Of a DNA stretch of 15,991 bases, positions 6,768 to 13,982 are shown piece by piece. Source of the stretch: CALMEC01 sp031376485. Its GTDB lineage: Bacteria > Actinomycetota > Thermoleophilia > Miltoncostaeales > Miltoncostaeaceae. The stretch covers positions 1 to 15,991 of the forward strand of contig JANMDV010000051.1 of assembly GCA_031376485.1 (NCBI GenBank), read 5' to 3'. The position numbers were made by a program, and so were the translations under genes. Positions within the stretch are counted from its first letter, which is position 1. The number at the start of each line of letters is the position of its first letter. The notes beneath the pieces were generated by a model. It ran no database searches. It saw only the letters and a program-made list of their open reading frames with translations, and was not told the origin of the DNA.

Positions 6768-7218
6768 GTTTGCGCTCCTTCCGAAGGTGACGTTGGTGGG
6801 TGGGCACTGATCAGAGCCACTGAGGTGCTCTGGAGTGACGCATCAGCCGATCGAAGCGTCTGTCAAGGGATACGTGGGAGCTGCTCTCACGGATCACGAG
6901 CGTCCCGCCTTGGCATTCGGGACGTCTTCGGACCATCGGTGCAGGCGGGACCGGCACCGAGGTACTGCTGCCACCTCGCGACCTGTCTCGTATCATCAAG
7001 AGCACGCCCGTCACGTGGGAATACATCCCGTCGCTTTTGCGACTCGCCAAAGTCCGCGGAGTGGTCGTCGTCTGGCCCATGCATATTGACCACGTTGGCG
7101 CGGCGGGTTTCTTGGTGATCCTGGTGATCCGAACCGTTTCTTTGCTCAGACTGAACCGTGTCCATGCCAAGCGGAGCCGGTCGTAACCGATTGCACACGA
7201 ATGCCAGACTGCGGGGCG
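6768..7218. other. Unassigned stretch upstream of the anti-sigma operon and the methyltransferase
   Basis: This divergent spacer of 451 nt is slightly less GC-rich than its surroundings. It must hold the promoter of the anti-sigma operon, but no clear -35/-10 or SigB-type box was found near 6768-6850. A small hairpin CAGAGC/GCTCTG lies at about 6815-6833. On the + strand a frame open from about 6837 to TAA 7185-7187 encodes protein-like text, e.g. LSRIIKSTPVTWEYIPSLLR and a hydrophobic run VGAAGFLVILVIRTVSLL. It has no ATG/GTG near its beginning and no ribosome binding site, so it is more likely a gene remnant or chance than a working gene. No family was recognised. Confidence 0.4.
6775..6780 (-). 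promoter_or_regulatory. Ribosome binding site of the anti-sigma operon
   Basis: AAGGAG on the minus strand, 7 nt upstream of ATG 6767. It is the strongest argument that the 52-aa reading frame is a real gene. Confidence 0.75.
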
Positions 7219-7992
7219 ATGAGCGACCTGCCCGAACATGTCCGGCGCAACCGCGACCAGTGGGACGAATGGGCCGACCAGTACGTCGCCGCCGGACGGC
7301 GTAACTGGGCCAGCGACTACCCGACCTGGGGTATCTGGGGGTTGTCGGAAGCGCAGGTGGGAATGTTTCCTGACCGGGTCGCGGGCCTCGATGTGATCGA
7401 GCTTGGGTGCGGCACCGCTTACGTGTCGGCGTGGCTGGCGCGTCGCGGGGCCCGGCCGGTCGGGATCGACAGCAGCGCGCGCCAGCTCGCCACCGCGCGC
7501 ACGTTGCAAGCCGAGCACCACCTGGAGTTCCCGCTGATCCACGGCAGCGCCGAGGCGACCGGATTGCCTGACGGCAGCTTCGACCTGGCGATCAGTGAGT
7601 ACGGCGCCAGCATCTGGTGTGACCCGTATGCGTGGATACCCGAGGCCGCGCGCCTGCTTCGCCCCGGCGGGCTGCTGGTGTTCCTGGTCAACTCGCCGCT
7701 TCTGATGCTGTGCATGGCGGACCAGGCCGACGAGCCCGCCGGCACCGAGCTACGACGCGATTGGTTCGGCATGCACCGCTTCGACTGGGACGACGATGAC
7801 TCCATCGAGTTCCACTTGCCGCACGGCGAGATGATCCGACTGCTTCGCGACAACGGGTTTGTGATCGAGGAGCTCCGCGAGCTTCAGGCACCCCAAGGCG
7901 CCACGTCCACCTACACCTTCGTCACCCCCGAGTGGGCGCGACGCTGGCCGACCGAAGAGGTCTGGAAGGTGCGCACGACCGCTCGGCGCTGA
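7219..7992 (+). CDS. Class I SAM-dependent methyltransferase
   Basis: 257 aa from ATG 7219. Residues 59-68 (VIELGCGTAY) are the glycine-rich motif I of Rossmann methyltransferases. GARPVGIDSS (about 75-84) supplies the acidic residue that binds the SAM ribose, FDLAISEYGA is motif IV-like, and ARLLRPGGLLVFLVNS is the post-motif loop of the Methyltransf_11/25 group. The N-terminal HVRRNRDQWDEWADQYVAAG is typical of actinobacterial small-molecule methyltransferases, with substrate unknown. The first ATG in frame (7201) would add MPDCGA. I prefer 7219 because family members commonly begin just before the RRNRxxWDxWA segment; neither start has a good Shine-Dalgarno. No co-transcribed partner is evident. 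A different, eroded methyltransferase lies at 11144-11322. Confidence 0.9.
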   Translation: MSDLPEHVRRNRDQWDEWADQYVAAGRRNWASDYPTWGIWGLSEAQVGMFPDRVAGLDVIELGCGTAYVSAWLARRGARPVGIDSSARQLATARTLQAEHHLEFPLIHGSAEATGLPDGSFDLAISEYGASIWCDPYAWIPEAARLLRPGGLLVFLVNSPLLMLCMADQADEPAGTELRRDWFGMHRFDWDDDDSIEFHLPHGEMIRLLRDNGFVIEELRELQAPQGATSTYTFVTPEWARRWPTEEVWKVRTTARR

Positions 7993-8075
7993 TGTGGAAC
8001 GAGATGGCTGTCGGAAAGCATCACTCGGTTCCTCGCCCACCCGCCGCGGGCAAGCCGTCTGACACAGTACGGGCC

Positions 8076-8462
8076 ATGGCGCGAAATGTCCTCGGTGGTG
8101 AGCTTGAGAGTTGTTCGCTCGACCCCGTGACGGGGTACTACCGCGACGGATGCTGCAACACCGGCTCCGGCGACACCGGTGTCCACACCGTCTGTGTGGT
8201 GATGACCGAGGAGTTTCTGGGATTCTCGCTTGCCTGCGGCAACGATCTGTCGACGTCGCACCCCGAGTTCGGCTTTGTCGGACTGAGGCCCGGCGACCGC
8301 TGGTGCCTGTGTGCACCGCGATGGCAGGAGGCGTTCGAAGCGGGCCAAGCACCACAAGTGGTGCTTGCCGCGACGCATGAGCTGACCACCGAGTGGTGTG
8401 ATCGCGCTGCACTTATCGCGCACGCGGTCGACCCACCGGGCGAGATCACCGCCGGTTCTTGA
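8076..8462 (+). CDS. DUF2237 family protein
   Basis: 128 aa, close to the family's usual size. It shows the DUF2237 signature: NVLGGELESC, PVTGYYRDGCCNTGSGDTGV followed by HTVCVVMTEEFLGF, ACGNDLSTSHPEF, and LRPGDRWCLCAPRWQEAF followed by GQAPQVVL. The several conserved cysteines and the histidine might bind metal or have redox roles, but the family has no established function that I know of. ATG 8076 is chosen because homology begins at once (ARNVLGG); upstream codons to 7932 overlap the methyltransferase and are noise. There is no clear Shine-Dalgarno. The last 17 nt overlap tail-to-tail with the small membrane protein gene on the other strand. Confidence 0.92.
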   Translation: MARNVLGGELESCSLDPVTGYYRDGCCNTGSGDTGVHTVCVVMTEEFLGFSLACGNDLSTSHPEFGFVGLRPGDRWCLCAPRWQEAFEAGQAPQVVLAATHELTTEWCDRAALIAHAVDPPGEITAGS

Positions 8463-8613
8463 AGATGCTGTAGCCGCCCGGCCCGACGAGGCAGCCAAGG
8501 ACGATGAGGATGATGCCGAAGAGGATCTGGCCTTGAATCAACTGCACGATTCCGACGATGACCAGGATCACTGCGATGATCCAGAGGACGGTACTGTTCA
8601 CGATCACGCTCAC
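8446..8613 (-). CDS. 55-aa membrane miniprotein (GPGG type), likely stress regulon
   Basis: From GTG 8613 the product is VSVIVNSTVLWIIAVILVIV followed by GIVQLIQGQILFGIILIVLG and CLVGPGGYSIFKNRR (first residue read as Met). It has two hydrophobic helices (about 7-26 and 30-45) joined by a short polar turn, then GPGG-Y-S and a basic tail. Small actinobacterial proteins of this shape, ending in a GPGG motif and a basic tail, are frequent and uncharacterised. Alternative starts are the GTGs at 8607 and 8601; none has a clear Shine-Dalgarno. The upstream SigB/SigF-like box (8633-8658) would give a leader of roughly a dozen bases to GTG 8613, which supports that start. The 3' end overlaps the DUF2237 gene by 17 nt in convergent orientation. 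Confidence 0.8.
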   Translation of the reverse strand: MSVIVNSTVLWIIAVILVIVGIVQLIQGQILFGIILIVLGCLVGPGGYSIFKNRR

Positions 8614-8632
8614 TTTCGACGTTTCGTGAGAT

Positions 8633-8658
8633 TTACCCGACCCTTCGCCGATGCAAAC
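8633..8658 (-). promoter_or_regulatory. SigB/SigF-type promoter of the membrane miniprotein gene
   Basis: On the minus strand GTTT (8655-8658) is followed after exactly 16 nt by GGGTAA (8633-8638). The known consensus of stress sigma factors of the SigB/SigF group is GTTT-N13-17-GGGTAT, so nine of ten defined bases match. Transcription would start near 8626, about 13 nt before GTG 8613. Confidence 0.6.
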
Positions 8659-8764
8659 ATGACGACCGGAGCAGCCCGGCGCGGAGAAATGCGGCGCTGG
8701 TGATGCCGGCGGTGTGCCTGACAAGGCCTGCGCCGTCGGTTCAGAGAGCGGCAAAGCCGCCACA

Positions 8765-10030
8765 ATGACAACCCCCGCGCGGTCAGACCGCCCGGCGGCC
8801 CTTGCCACCGAGGCGACGGCGCTCCGGTTCTGGCTCAAGCTGGGATGCATCTCGTTCGGCGGACCCGCCGGGCAGGTCGCGATCATGCACGACGAGTTGG
8901 TGGAACGGCGCGGGTGGATCTCGGAGAGCCGGTTCCTGCATGCGCTGGCGTTCTGCTTCGCCCTGCCGGGCCCCGAGGCGCAGCAGCTCGCAACGTATGT
9001 CGGCTGGCGGTTGCATGGACTGCGTGGGGCGCTCACCGCGGGCGGCCTGTTCGTGCTGCCGAGCTTCGTCCTTTTGTGCGCGTTGTCGTTCGTCTACGTG
9101 GAGTACGGCGAGGTGCCCGAGGTTGCGGGCGTCGTGCGTGGCCTGGGCGGGGCGGTCGTCGGCCTGGTCGTCGCCGCGCTCATACGGGTCGGCAGTCGCG
9201 TGGCACGAACCCCGGTCACCATCGGCCTGGCGGCAGTCGCGTTTGGGGCCCTGATGCTGGGCGTGCCGTTTCCGTTGATCCTGGTCGCCGCCGCGGTGAT
9301 CGCAATCGCGATGCAGCGCCGCATCCCGGGCACGTTCCCCGGATTGGGGCACGGCGGCGATGCTGCAGTCGAGAGCGCGTCCGAGCACGTCACGACCAAC
9401 GCCCGGCGCATCGCCGGGATCCTGGCAACGTGGATCCTGCCCGTCCTGGGGTTGCTGCTGGTGGGCGGCGTCATTGCGGACCTGGCCGGGTTCTTCTCGC
9501 TGGCCGCGCTCGTCACGTTCGGCGGCGCGTACGCCGTGCTGCCCTTTGTCGCCGACCAGGCGGTCAATCATTTTGAGTGGTTGTCATCCCAGGATATGGT
9601 CGCCGGCCTGGCGCTGGGCGAGACCACGCCGGGACCGCTGATCATGGTCAACACGTTCGTGGGCTACCTTGCGGGCTGGACGACGCATCAGTCGCACATG
9701 TGGGCGCTCGCGGGTGCCGCCGTCGCGACGCTCTGCACGTTCGTACCGTCGTTCGTATTCATACTGCTGGGCGGGCCGTACGTCGACCGCCTGCCGCGCC
9801 GCGGCCGCGCCGCGAGCGCCTTGCACGGGGTCAGTGTCGCGGTGGTCGGCGTCATCGGAGGCCTGGCCGTGTTCGTCGGGCAGCACGTCCTGGTCGTGGA
9901 CGGTGAGCCCGACTGGCTCACGATCGTGCTCGCGGTGGGCGCCCTGATCGCCCTTGCGCGGTACCGCGTCAACGTGTTGTGGATCATCGCCGCAAGCGCT
10001 GCGGCCGGGCTCGTCGCCGGGCTTTCCTGA
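8765..10030 (+). CDS. chrA: Chromate transporter ChrA (two-domain form)
   Basis: 421 aa, full length for the long ChrA form, which is an inside-out duplication of the Chromate_transp domain. Domain 1 carries FGGPAGQVAIMH (31-42) and LPGPEAQQLATYVGW (67-81). Domain 2 repeats the same signatures as TFGGAYAVLPFV (251-262) and LGETTPGPLIMVNTFVGYL (284-302). About ten hydrophobic segments place it in the cytoplasmic membrane. Characterised members export chromate driven by the membrane potential, but many homologues carry other or unknown anions, so the substrate here is inferred. ATG 8765 is chosen because homology starts soon after; GTG 8714 would add 17 residues, and neither has a good ribosome binding site. 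It ends 56 nt before the aminotransferase gene. No ChrB regulator or superoxide dismutase neighbour is present. Confidence 0.93.
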   Translation: MTTPARSDRPAALATEATALRFWLKLGCISFGGPAGQVAIMHDELVERRGWISESRFLHALAFCFALPGPEAQQLATYVGWRLHGLRGALTAGGLFVLPSFVLLCALSFVYVEYGEVPEVAGVVRGLGGAVVGLVVAALIRVGSRVARTPVTIGLAAVAFGALMLGVPFPLILVAAAVIAIAMQRRIPGTFPGLGHGGDAAVESASEHVTTNARRIAGILATWILPVLGLLLVGGVIADLAGFFSLAALVTFGGAYAVLPFVADQAVNHFEWLSSQDMVAGLALGETTPGPLIMVNTFVGYLAGWTTHQSHMWALAGAAVATLCTFVPSFVFILLGGPYVDRLPRRGRAASALHGVSVAVVGVIGGLAVFVGQHVLVVDGEPDWLTIVLAVGALIALARYRVNVLWIIAASAAAGLVAGLS

Positions 10031-10073
10031 CGACTCGGTCTGGTACGTCCTCCAAATTCCGACGTCCCGTTGC

Positions 10074-10079
10074 TACCGT
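10074..10079 (+). promoter_or_regulatory. Probable -10 element, leaderless start of the aminotransferase gene
   Basis: TACCGT (TAnnnT) ends 7 nt before ATG 10087, which places transcription initiation at the start codon. No Shine-Dalgarno precedes the ATG. No good -35 is seen. Confidence 0.4.
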
Positions 10080-10086
10080 GGCGGGT

Positions 10087-10908
10087 ATGACACAGACGAA
10101 CCGACTGGCAGTGATGATCGACGGCGAGGTCGTCCCCGCGGACGCAGCCGTTCGCGTGACGATGGACGACGGCCTGATCCGTGGCGACGGGGTGTTCGAG
10201 GGGATGCGCTTCTACCGGCGACGGCCCCGTACGCCCGACGCGCATCTTGAGCGCCTGGCCAAGTCCGGCGCCGGTGCCGGCATCACGATCGACACCGAGC
10301 TCCTGCTGCAGGAGATGGCGACGTTCTGCGACGCCACCGTCAATCCCGACTGCGGCGTGCGCCTGATCGTCACCCGCGGCGGCATCCGCATCTGGCGCGA
10401 GGAGCCCATCCCCGCCTGGGGTCCCGAAGGCATGGGCCTGTTCCCGGTCGCCCACCGCGTCACCCCGCTCCTGATCGGCGTCAAGACGCTCTCGTACTCG
10501 GCCAACATGCGTGCGCAGCGGATGGCCAAGGACCAGGGCATGAACGACGCGCTGCTCTACCGCGCCGACGACCGGGTCATCCTCGAAGGGCCGACGACGT
10601 CGTTCGCGTGGCTTCAGGGAGACACCCTGGTGTTCCCGCCGCTCGACGCCGGTGTGCTCGACTCGATCACCCGCCGCATCGCCAGCGAGGCGGTCCCGAC
10701 GATCGAGCGCGAGATGACGCTCGACGACCTCGCCGGCGCCGACGGGGCGTTTCTGCTCTCGAGCTACCAGCAAGCGGTCCCCGTCCACACCGTCCTCGGC
10801 GTCACGACGTTCGACGTCACCACCGATCGCGTACGCGAAGTCGTCGAGGCGGTCGACGCGGCGACTCTTGCCCGAGTCGAGTCCGTGGGAGCACCCGCCG
10901 GCGGGTAG
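10087..10908 (+). CDS. Class IV PLP-dependent aminotransferase (BCAT / aminodeoxychorismate lyase fold)
   Basis: 273 aa from ATG 10087. RGDGVFEGMRFYRRRPRTPD (32-51) and HLERLAKSG are the N-terminal signature of fold-type IV PLP enzymes. K133 in GVKTLSYSANM is the expected Schiff-base lysine, NDALLYRADD is the preceding-strand motif, and E167 in ILEGPTTSF is the pyridine-nitrogen glutamate. LDAGVLDSITRR (186-197) replaces the usual TP..GL..GITR phosphate-binding loop. The usual Asn of the ExxxxNxF motif reads Ser here, and PLDAG departs from the branched-chain enzymes, so specificity could be for branched-chain or D-amino acids, or 4-amino-4-deoxychorismate lysis; I cannot decide. No folate or branched-chain genes adjoin it. 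The perfect palindrome ACCCGCCGGCGGGT (10893-10906) lies at its 3' end. Confidence 0.88.
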   Translation: MTQTNRLAVMIDGEVVPADAAVRVTMDDGLIRGDGVFEGMRFYRRRPRTPDAHLERLAKSGAGAGITIDTELLLQEMATFCDATVNPDCGVRLIVTRGGIRIWREEPIPAWGPEGMGLFPVAHRVTPLLIGVKTLSYSANMRAQRMAKDQGMNDALLYRADDRVILEGPTTSFAWLQGDTLVFPPLDAGVLDSITRRIASEAVPTIEREMTLDDLAGADGAFLLSSYQQAVPVHTVLGVTTFDVTTDRVREVVEAVDAATLARVESVGAPAGG

Positions 10909-11143
10909 CGGGCCCACCCGGTTCGGGGCTTGCGGTCACGCCACGGCGCGACGGAGCAGGCAGACGATCAGCGTCCCCGATCGCGAGGCCGCACACGGAG
11001 AGGCGTTCTGCACCGAGCACTCGGCGGCGGACGGAGGTGGACCCGTCCAGCCACCTGGCGCTGTCCGGTTCGGCCAATCGTTACATCGGACGAGTGAGTC
11101 TTGTGATGTGATGACACATTCGGCGGCGCGCGGCCGCCTCGGC
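10909..11143. other. Non-coding spacer downstream of the aminotransferase
   Basis: No coding signal was recognised in this stretch, which together with the methyltransferase remnant (11144-11322) fills the 529 nt before the pyruvate-dehydrogenase-like gene. Antisense frames here give Cys/Ser/Arg-rich text without motifs. No hairpin followed by a T run was found. Confidence 0.4.
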
Positions 11144-11322
11144 GGCTGCAGCATCACTCGCTGTCTCGCCGTCTGCATCGCTGACCACGAGCAGTCGGAA
11201 GCGACCGGCACCGGTATGCGGACCGGCACGCTCCGTGGATGCGCCGCCGACGCCGGCTTCGCTTCGGTCGGGGTCCTTGCGCTCGACAACGACTCTGGCG
11301 TCTCTCCCGGCTTCGTCGGTAG
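11144..11322 (+). pseudogene. Eroded C-terminus of a SAM-dependent methyltransferase
   Basis: One frame reads GCSITRCLAVCIADHEQSEA, TGTGMRTGTLRGCAADAGFA, SVGVLALDND. This parallels the C-terminal part of a common actinobacterial methyltransferase group that I recall as (Y)GFSVLHCLPVGMAD...TGTVMRPxTLRxYAxEAGFxxVEVLPIExDFFRFYRL. At about 11290-11295 one T seems to be lost: restoring it turns the following codons into DFWRLSRLRR and a TAG at 11320-11322, the expected end of the family. Several strongly conserved positions are already changed (H to R, Y to C, E to G). The SAM-binding domain is absent. It is therefore a dead 60-residue remnant with a frameshift. It lies between two healthy genes and shares no close similarity with the intact methyltransferase at 7219-7992. 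Confidence 0.7.
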
Positions 11323-11424
11323 GACGCGTGGCCTGGCCGGTTCACCCCGGCTGGACTGCTCCCTCCCACCCCAGGACTGCGGTGATCGGCGGTCGCACAG
11401 GATCGTCGAATCACACTGACGGAT

Positions 11425-11430
11425 TAGGAT
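11425..11430 (+). promoter_or_regulatory. Probable -10 element of the pyruvate-dehydrogenase-like gene
   Basis: TAGGAT (TAnnnT) ends 7 nt before ATG 11438, the spacing of a leaderless transcript. The AGGA inside it (11426-11429) could instead act as a Shine-Dalgarno with 8-nt spacing, so the two readings cannot be separated by eye. Confidence 0.35.
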
Positions 11431-11437
11431 GGGCTCC

Positions 11438-13768
11438 ATGGCCGTCGCACCGCAAGCGAACGCCGTCGACACCGACGTCTTGCGTCAGGTCGAGACCCGC
11501 GTGCTGTGGCTCGCCGCAGCCATGGTGCATCACGCCAACTCGGTCCGTGCCAACCAGTCGGGTGTCAAAGTCGGCGGCCACCAGGGCTCGAGCGCCTCGA
11601 TGGTCAGCATCATGACCGCACTGTGGTTTGGGTTTCTCGAGGCGCCAGACCGGGTCTCGGTCAAGCCGCACGCCTCACCTGTGCTGCACGCAATCAACTA
11701 CCTGCTTGGGCACCTGACGGCACGCGACATGGAGTCGCTGCGCGGGTTCGGCGGGCTGCAGAGCTACCCCAGCCACACCAAGGACCCCGACCCGGTCGAC
11801 TTCAGCACTGGATCGGTGGGTATCGGCGCCACGGCGACGTTGTGGTCGGCGCTCGCCCACCGCTACGTCGCCGGCCACTTCGAGGTCGGGGTCGGCGGCC
11901 GGCACATCGCGCTGATCGGCGACGCGGAGCTGGACGAAGGCGCAGTGTGGGAGGCCCTCGTCGATCCGATGGTGCCGAACCTCGGTGAGGTGATGTGGGT
12001 CGTCGACCTCAACCGCCAGTCACTCGATCGCGTCGTCCCGGACATCGCGGTCGACCGGCTCATCGGGATGTTCAAAGCGGCCGGTTGGCACACGATCACC
12101 GTCAAGTACGGACACTTCCTGACCGAGCTGTTCGACCGGCGGGGCGGCGCCGATCTGCGCCGACGGATCGACGAGATGAGCAACGAGGAGTTCCAGCACC
12201 TGCTTCGCTCGACCGACACCGAGCTTCGTGACCGAGTGCCCGGAACCGGCCGCGGCCGCCAGCGCGTGGCGGCGCTCGTCGCCGAGTTGGACGATGCAGA
12301 GCTGCGCCGAGCGATTCGCGACCTGGGTGGCCATGACCTGGACGCGCTCCTTCACGCCTACCGCGAGGCCGACGCTGCGGTCGACCGTCCCGCGATCGTG
12401 TTCGCCTACACGGTCAAAGGGTGGCGCCTGCCGACCGAGGGTCATCCGGCCAACCACTCGGCACTGCTCAACGCCGAACAGATGGGCGTGCTTGCGACTG
12501 AGCTTGCCGTGGATCGCGACAACCCGTGGCGGCCGTTAGTCGCAGGAAGTGCCGCCGCCGCGGTCTGTGAGCAGACGGCGGCCCGGCTGGCCCGACAGGA
12601 GATCACACGCCGTCTCCCCCCAGACGTCCCGCGCGCGCTCGGGCGCGACCACCGCGGCACGGTCTCGACACAGCAGACGCTGGGCCGCTTCTTCAGCGAT
12701 CTCTCCCGGGAGGCCCCCGACGTGGCGGCGCATGTCGTCACCGTCAGCCCGGATGTCGCGACATCGACGAACCTCGGCGGGTGGATCAACGCGACGGGCG
12801 TCTGGTCCATCGGCGAGCGCATCGACTGGTTCGCCGGCGACACGGGGACCCTTGTGCGCTGGCGCGAACACGACCACGGGTGCCACATCGAACTTGGCAT
12901 CGCCGAGACCAACCTGGTCAGCCTGCTCGGCGAGCTCGGCATGACATGGGAGCGCGACGGACAACCGCTCCTTCCGGTCGGCACCGTCTATGACCCGTTC
13001 ATCGGGCGCTCGCTCGAGCCGTGGTCATTTGGCATCTACTCCGGCGGCCAGTCGATCCTGATCGGGACGCCGTCGGGAATCACCCTTGCTCCTGAGGGAG
13101 GTGCCCATCAGTCGATCGTGACCCCGAGCATCGGCATCGCCCAACCCGGCGTGGTCGCGTGGGAGCCGGCGTTCGCCCAGGACCTGGAGTGGACGATGCT
13201 GCACGCACTGTCGCGGCTCGGTCGACCGGGTGGCGCGTCGGCATACTTCCGCCTCTCGACGCGCCCGATTGACCAGACGTTGGCGGCGCTGCCGGGCGAC
13301 GGCGAGGCCCGTGAGGCACGGCGACGGGACGTACTGGCAGGCGGATACCGCCTGCGCGAGCCTCGCGAATCGGACCCGACCGCCGTCACCCTGGTCGGTG
13401 TGGGCGCGGTCATGCCGCAGGTCCTGGCCGCCGCTGATGAGTTGACCACGGCGGGAGTGGCGGCGGACGTGGTGTGCCTGACGAGCCCCGACCTGGTGTT
13501 CCGAGCGATGCGGGCGCGCCAGGGCCTCGGACGGGGCGATGCAGCAATCGCCGAGAAGCTGTTTCCGGCCGACACCACCGCCCCGATCGTGACCGTCATC
13601 GACGGCCACCCCCATGCCCTGGCGTTCATCGCCGGCGCCCGCCCCGCCCGGATCGCCTGCCTGGGCGTCGACGACTTCGGCCAGTCGGGCGACCTCGACG
13701 ACCTCTACCGCCACCACGGGATCGACACCGAAACCATCATCGGAGCCGCAGTCGACCTTCTGGAATGA
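11438..13768 (+). CDS. Homodimeric pyruvate dehydrogenase E1-like / transketolase-family thiamine enzyme
   Basis: 776 aa. The N-terminal TPP-binding domain shows VGGHQGSSASM, KPHASPVLHAINYLLG, GLQSYPSHTKDPD, STGSVGIGA and the cofactor motif GDAELDEGAVWEAL followed by VVDLNRQSLD (about 161-197). The pyrimidine-binding domain has IELGIAETNLVSLLGELG, with the catalytic Glu at about 490. The C-terminal domain (DGHPHALAFIAGARPARIAC, LGVDDFGQSGDLDDLYRHHG, IDTETIIGAA) parallels the end of AceE (SLGVxxFSQSGSLEDVYRYHGID). It resembles AceE throughout but is about 100 residues shorter. In AceE the enzyme decarboxylates pyruvate and acetylates lipoyl-E2; no E2 or E3 gene lies nearby, so this may be a divergent 2-oxo-acid dehydrogenase or transketolase-like enzyme with another substrate. 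An in-frame ATG at 11429 is the alternative start. Confidence 0.88.
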   Translation: MAVAPQANAVDTDVLRQVETRVLWLAAAMVHHANSVRANQSGVKVGGHQGSSASMVSIMTALWFGFLEAPDRVSVKPHASPVLHAINYLLGHLTARDMESLRGFGGLQSYPSHTKDPDPVDFSTGSVGIGATATLWSALAHRYVAGHFEVGVGGRHIALIGDAELDEGAVWEALVDPMVPNLGEVMWVVDLNRQSLDRVVPDIAVDRLIGMFKAAGWHTITVKYGHFLTELFDRRGGADLRRRIDEMSNEEFQHLLRSTDTELRDRVPGTGRGRQRVAALVAELDDAELRRAIRDLGGHDLDALLHAYREADAAVDRPAIVFAYTVKGWRLPTEGHPANHSALLNAEQMGVLATELAVDRDNPWRPLVAGSAAAAVCEQTAARLARQEITRRLPPDVPRALGRDHRGTVSTQQTLGRFFSDLSREAPDVAAHVVTVSPDVATSTNLGGWINATGVWSIGERIDWFAGDTGTLVRWREHDHGCHIELGIAETNLVSLLGELGMTWERDGQPLLPVGTVYDPFIGRSLEPWSFGIYSGGQSILIGTPSGITLAPEGGAHQSIVTPSIGIAQPGVVAWEPAFAQDLEWTMLHALSRLGRPGGASAYFRLSTRPIDQTLAALPGDGEAREARRRDVLAGGYRLREPRESDPTAVTLVGVGAVMPQVLAAADELTTAGVAADVVCLTSPDLVFRAMRARQGLGRGDAAIAEKLFPADTTAPIVTVIDGHPHALAFIAGARPARIACLGVDDFGQSGDLDDLYRHHGIDTETIIGAAVDLLE

Positions 13769-13840
13769 GCCGCCTACTGCACCATCGCCGGCGGCACGTC
13801 AACGAGCACGTCGCCCGGACGCGACCAAGAAGCCCCGTGT

Positions 13841-13882
13841 TACATTGTGCGGTCGTGCCACATGGTGTCAGACACGAATGTA
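13841..13882. repeat. Palindromic spacer block: TACATT...AATGTA around GTGTC-A-GACAC
   Basis: TACATT (13841-13846) and AATGTA (13877-13882) are inverted copies 30 nt apart. Between them GTGTCAGACAC (13865-13875) is a perfect odd palindrome. This lies in the 214-nt convergent spacer after the pyruvate-dehydrogenase-like gene. I recall GTGTCTGACAC-type palindromes as recurrent extragenic elements in several bacteria, sometimes linked to REP-associated transposases. No transposase is present here. It could also be an operator. Confidence 0.4.
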
Positions 13883-13913
13883 CCGGGAACCCTTTGCTGA
13901 TATGGGATCCCGG
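13883..13913. terminator. Strong 10-bp hairpin between convergent genes
   Basis: CCGGGAACCC (13883-13892) and GGGATCCCGG (13904-13913) pair with one A-A mismatch across an 11-nt loop. It directly adjoins the palindromic block 13841-13882 and sits between the stop of the pyruvate-dehydrogenase-like gene (13768, +) and that of typA (13983, -), so it could end transcription from both sides. There is no T run on either strand, so this would be a non-canonical terminator; part of an extragenic repeat is the alternative. Confidence 0.4.
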
Positions 13914-13947
13914 GTGGCGAAACGACCCTTCCGTACACCGCTGCGCG

Positions 13948-13966
13948 GCCGGACGGGACCGTCGGC
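13948..13966. terminator. Small hairpin just past the typA stop
   Basis: GCCGGACGGGACCGTCGGC can fold with a 4-bp inner stem (GACG/CGTC) and a GCC/GGC outer stem around a one-base bulge. It lies about 17 nt beyond the typA stop in the direction of its transcription. No T run follows, so this is a weak candidate. Confidence 0.2.
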
Positions 13967-13982
13967 GGCTCTCTGGAAGTCG

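Noticed and set aside
6811..7542. Minus-strand frame of 243 codons across the methyltransferase start
   Set aside because: It overlaps the methyltransferase coding region and has low-complexity Arg/Pro/Thr text with no motif.
10893..10906. Palindrome ACCCGCCGGCGGGT at the aminotransferase stop as a terminator
   Set aside because: It has no loop and no T run, lies mostly inside the coding sequence, and is the sort of palindrome GC-rich DNA yields readily.
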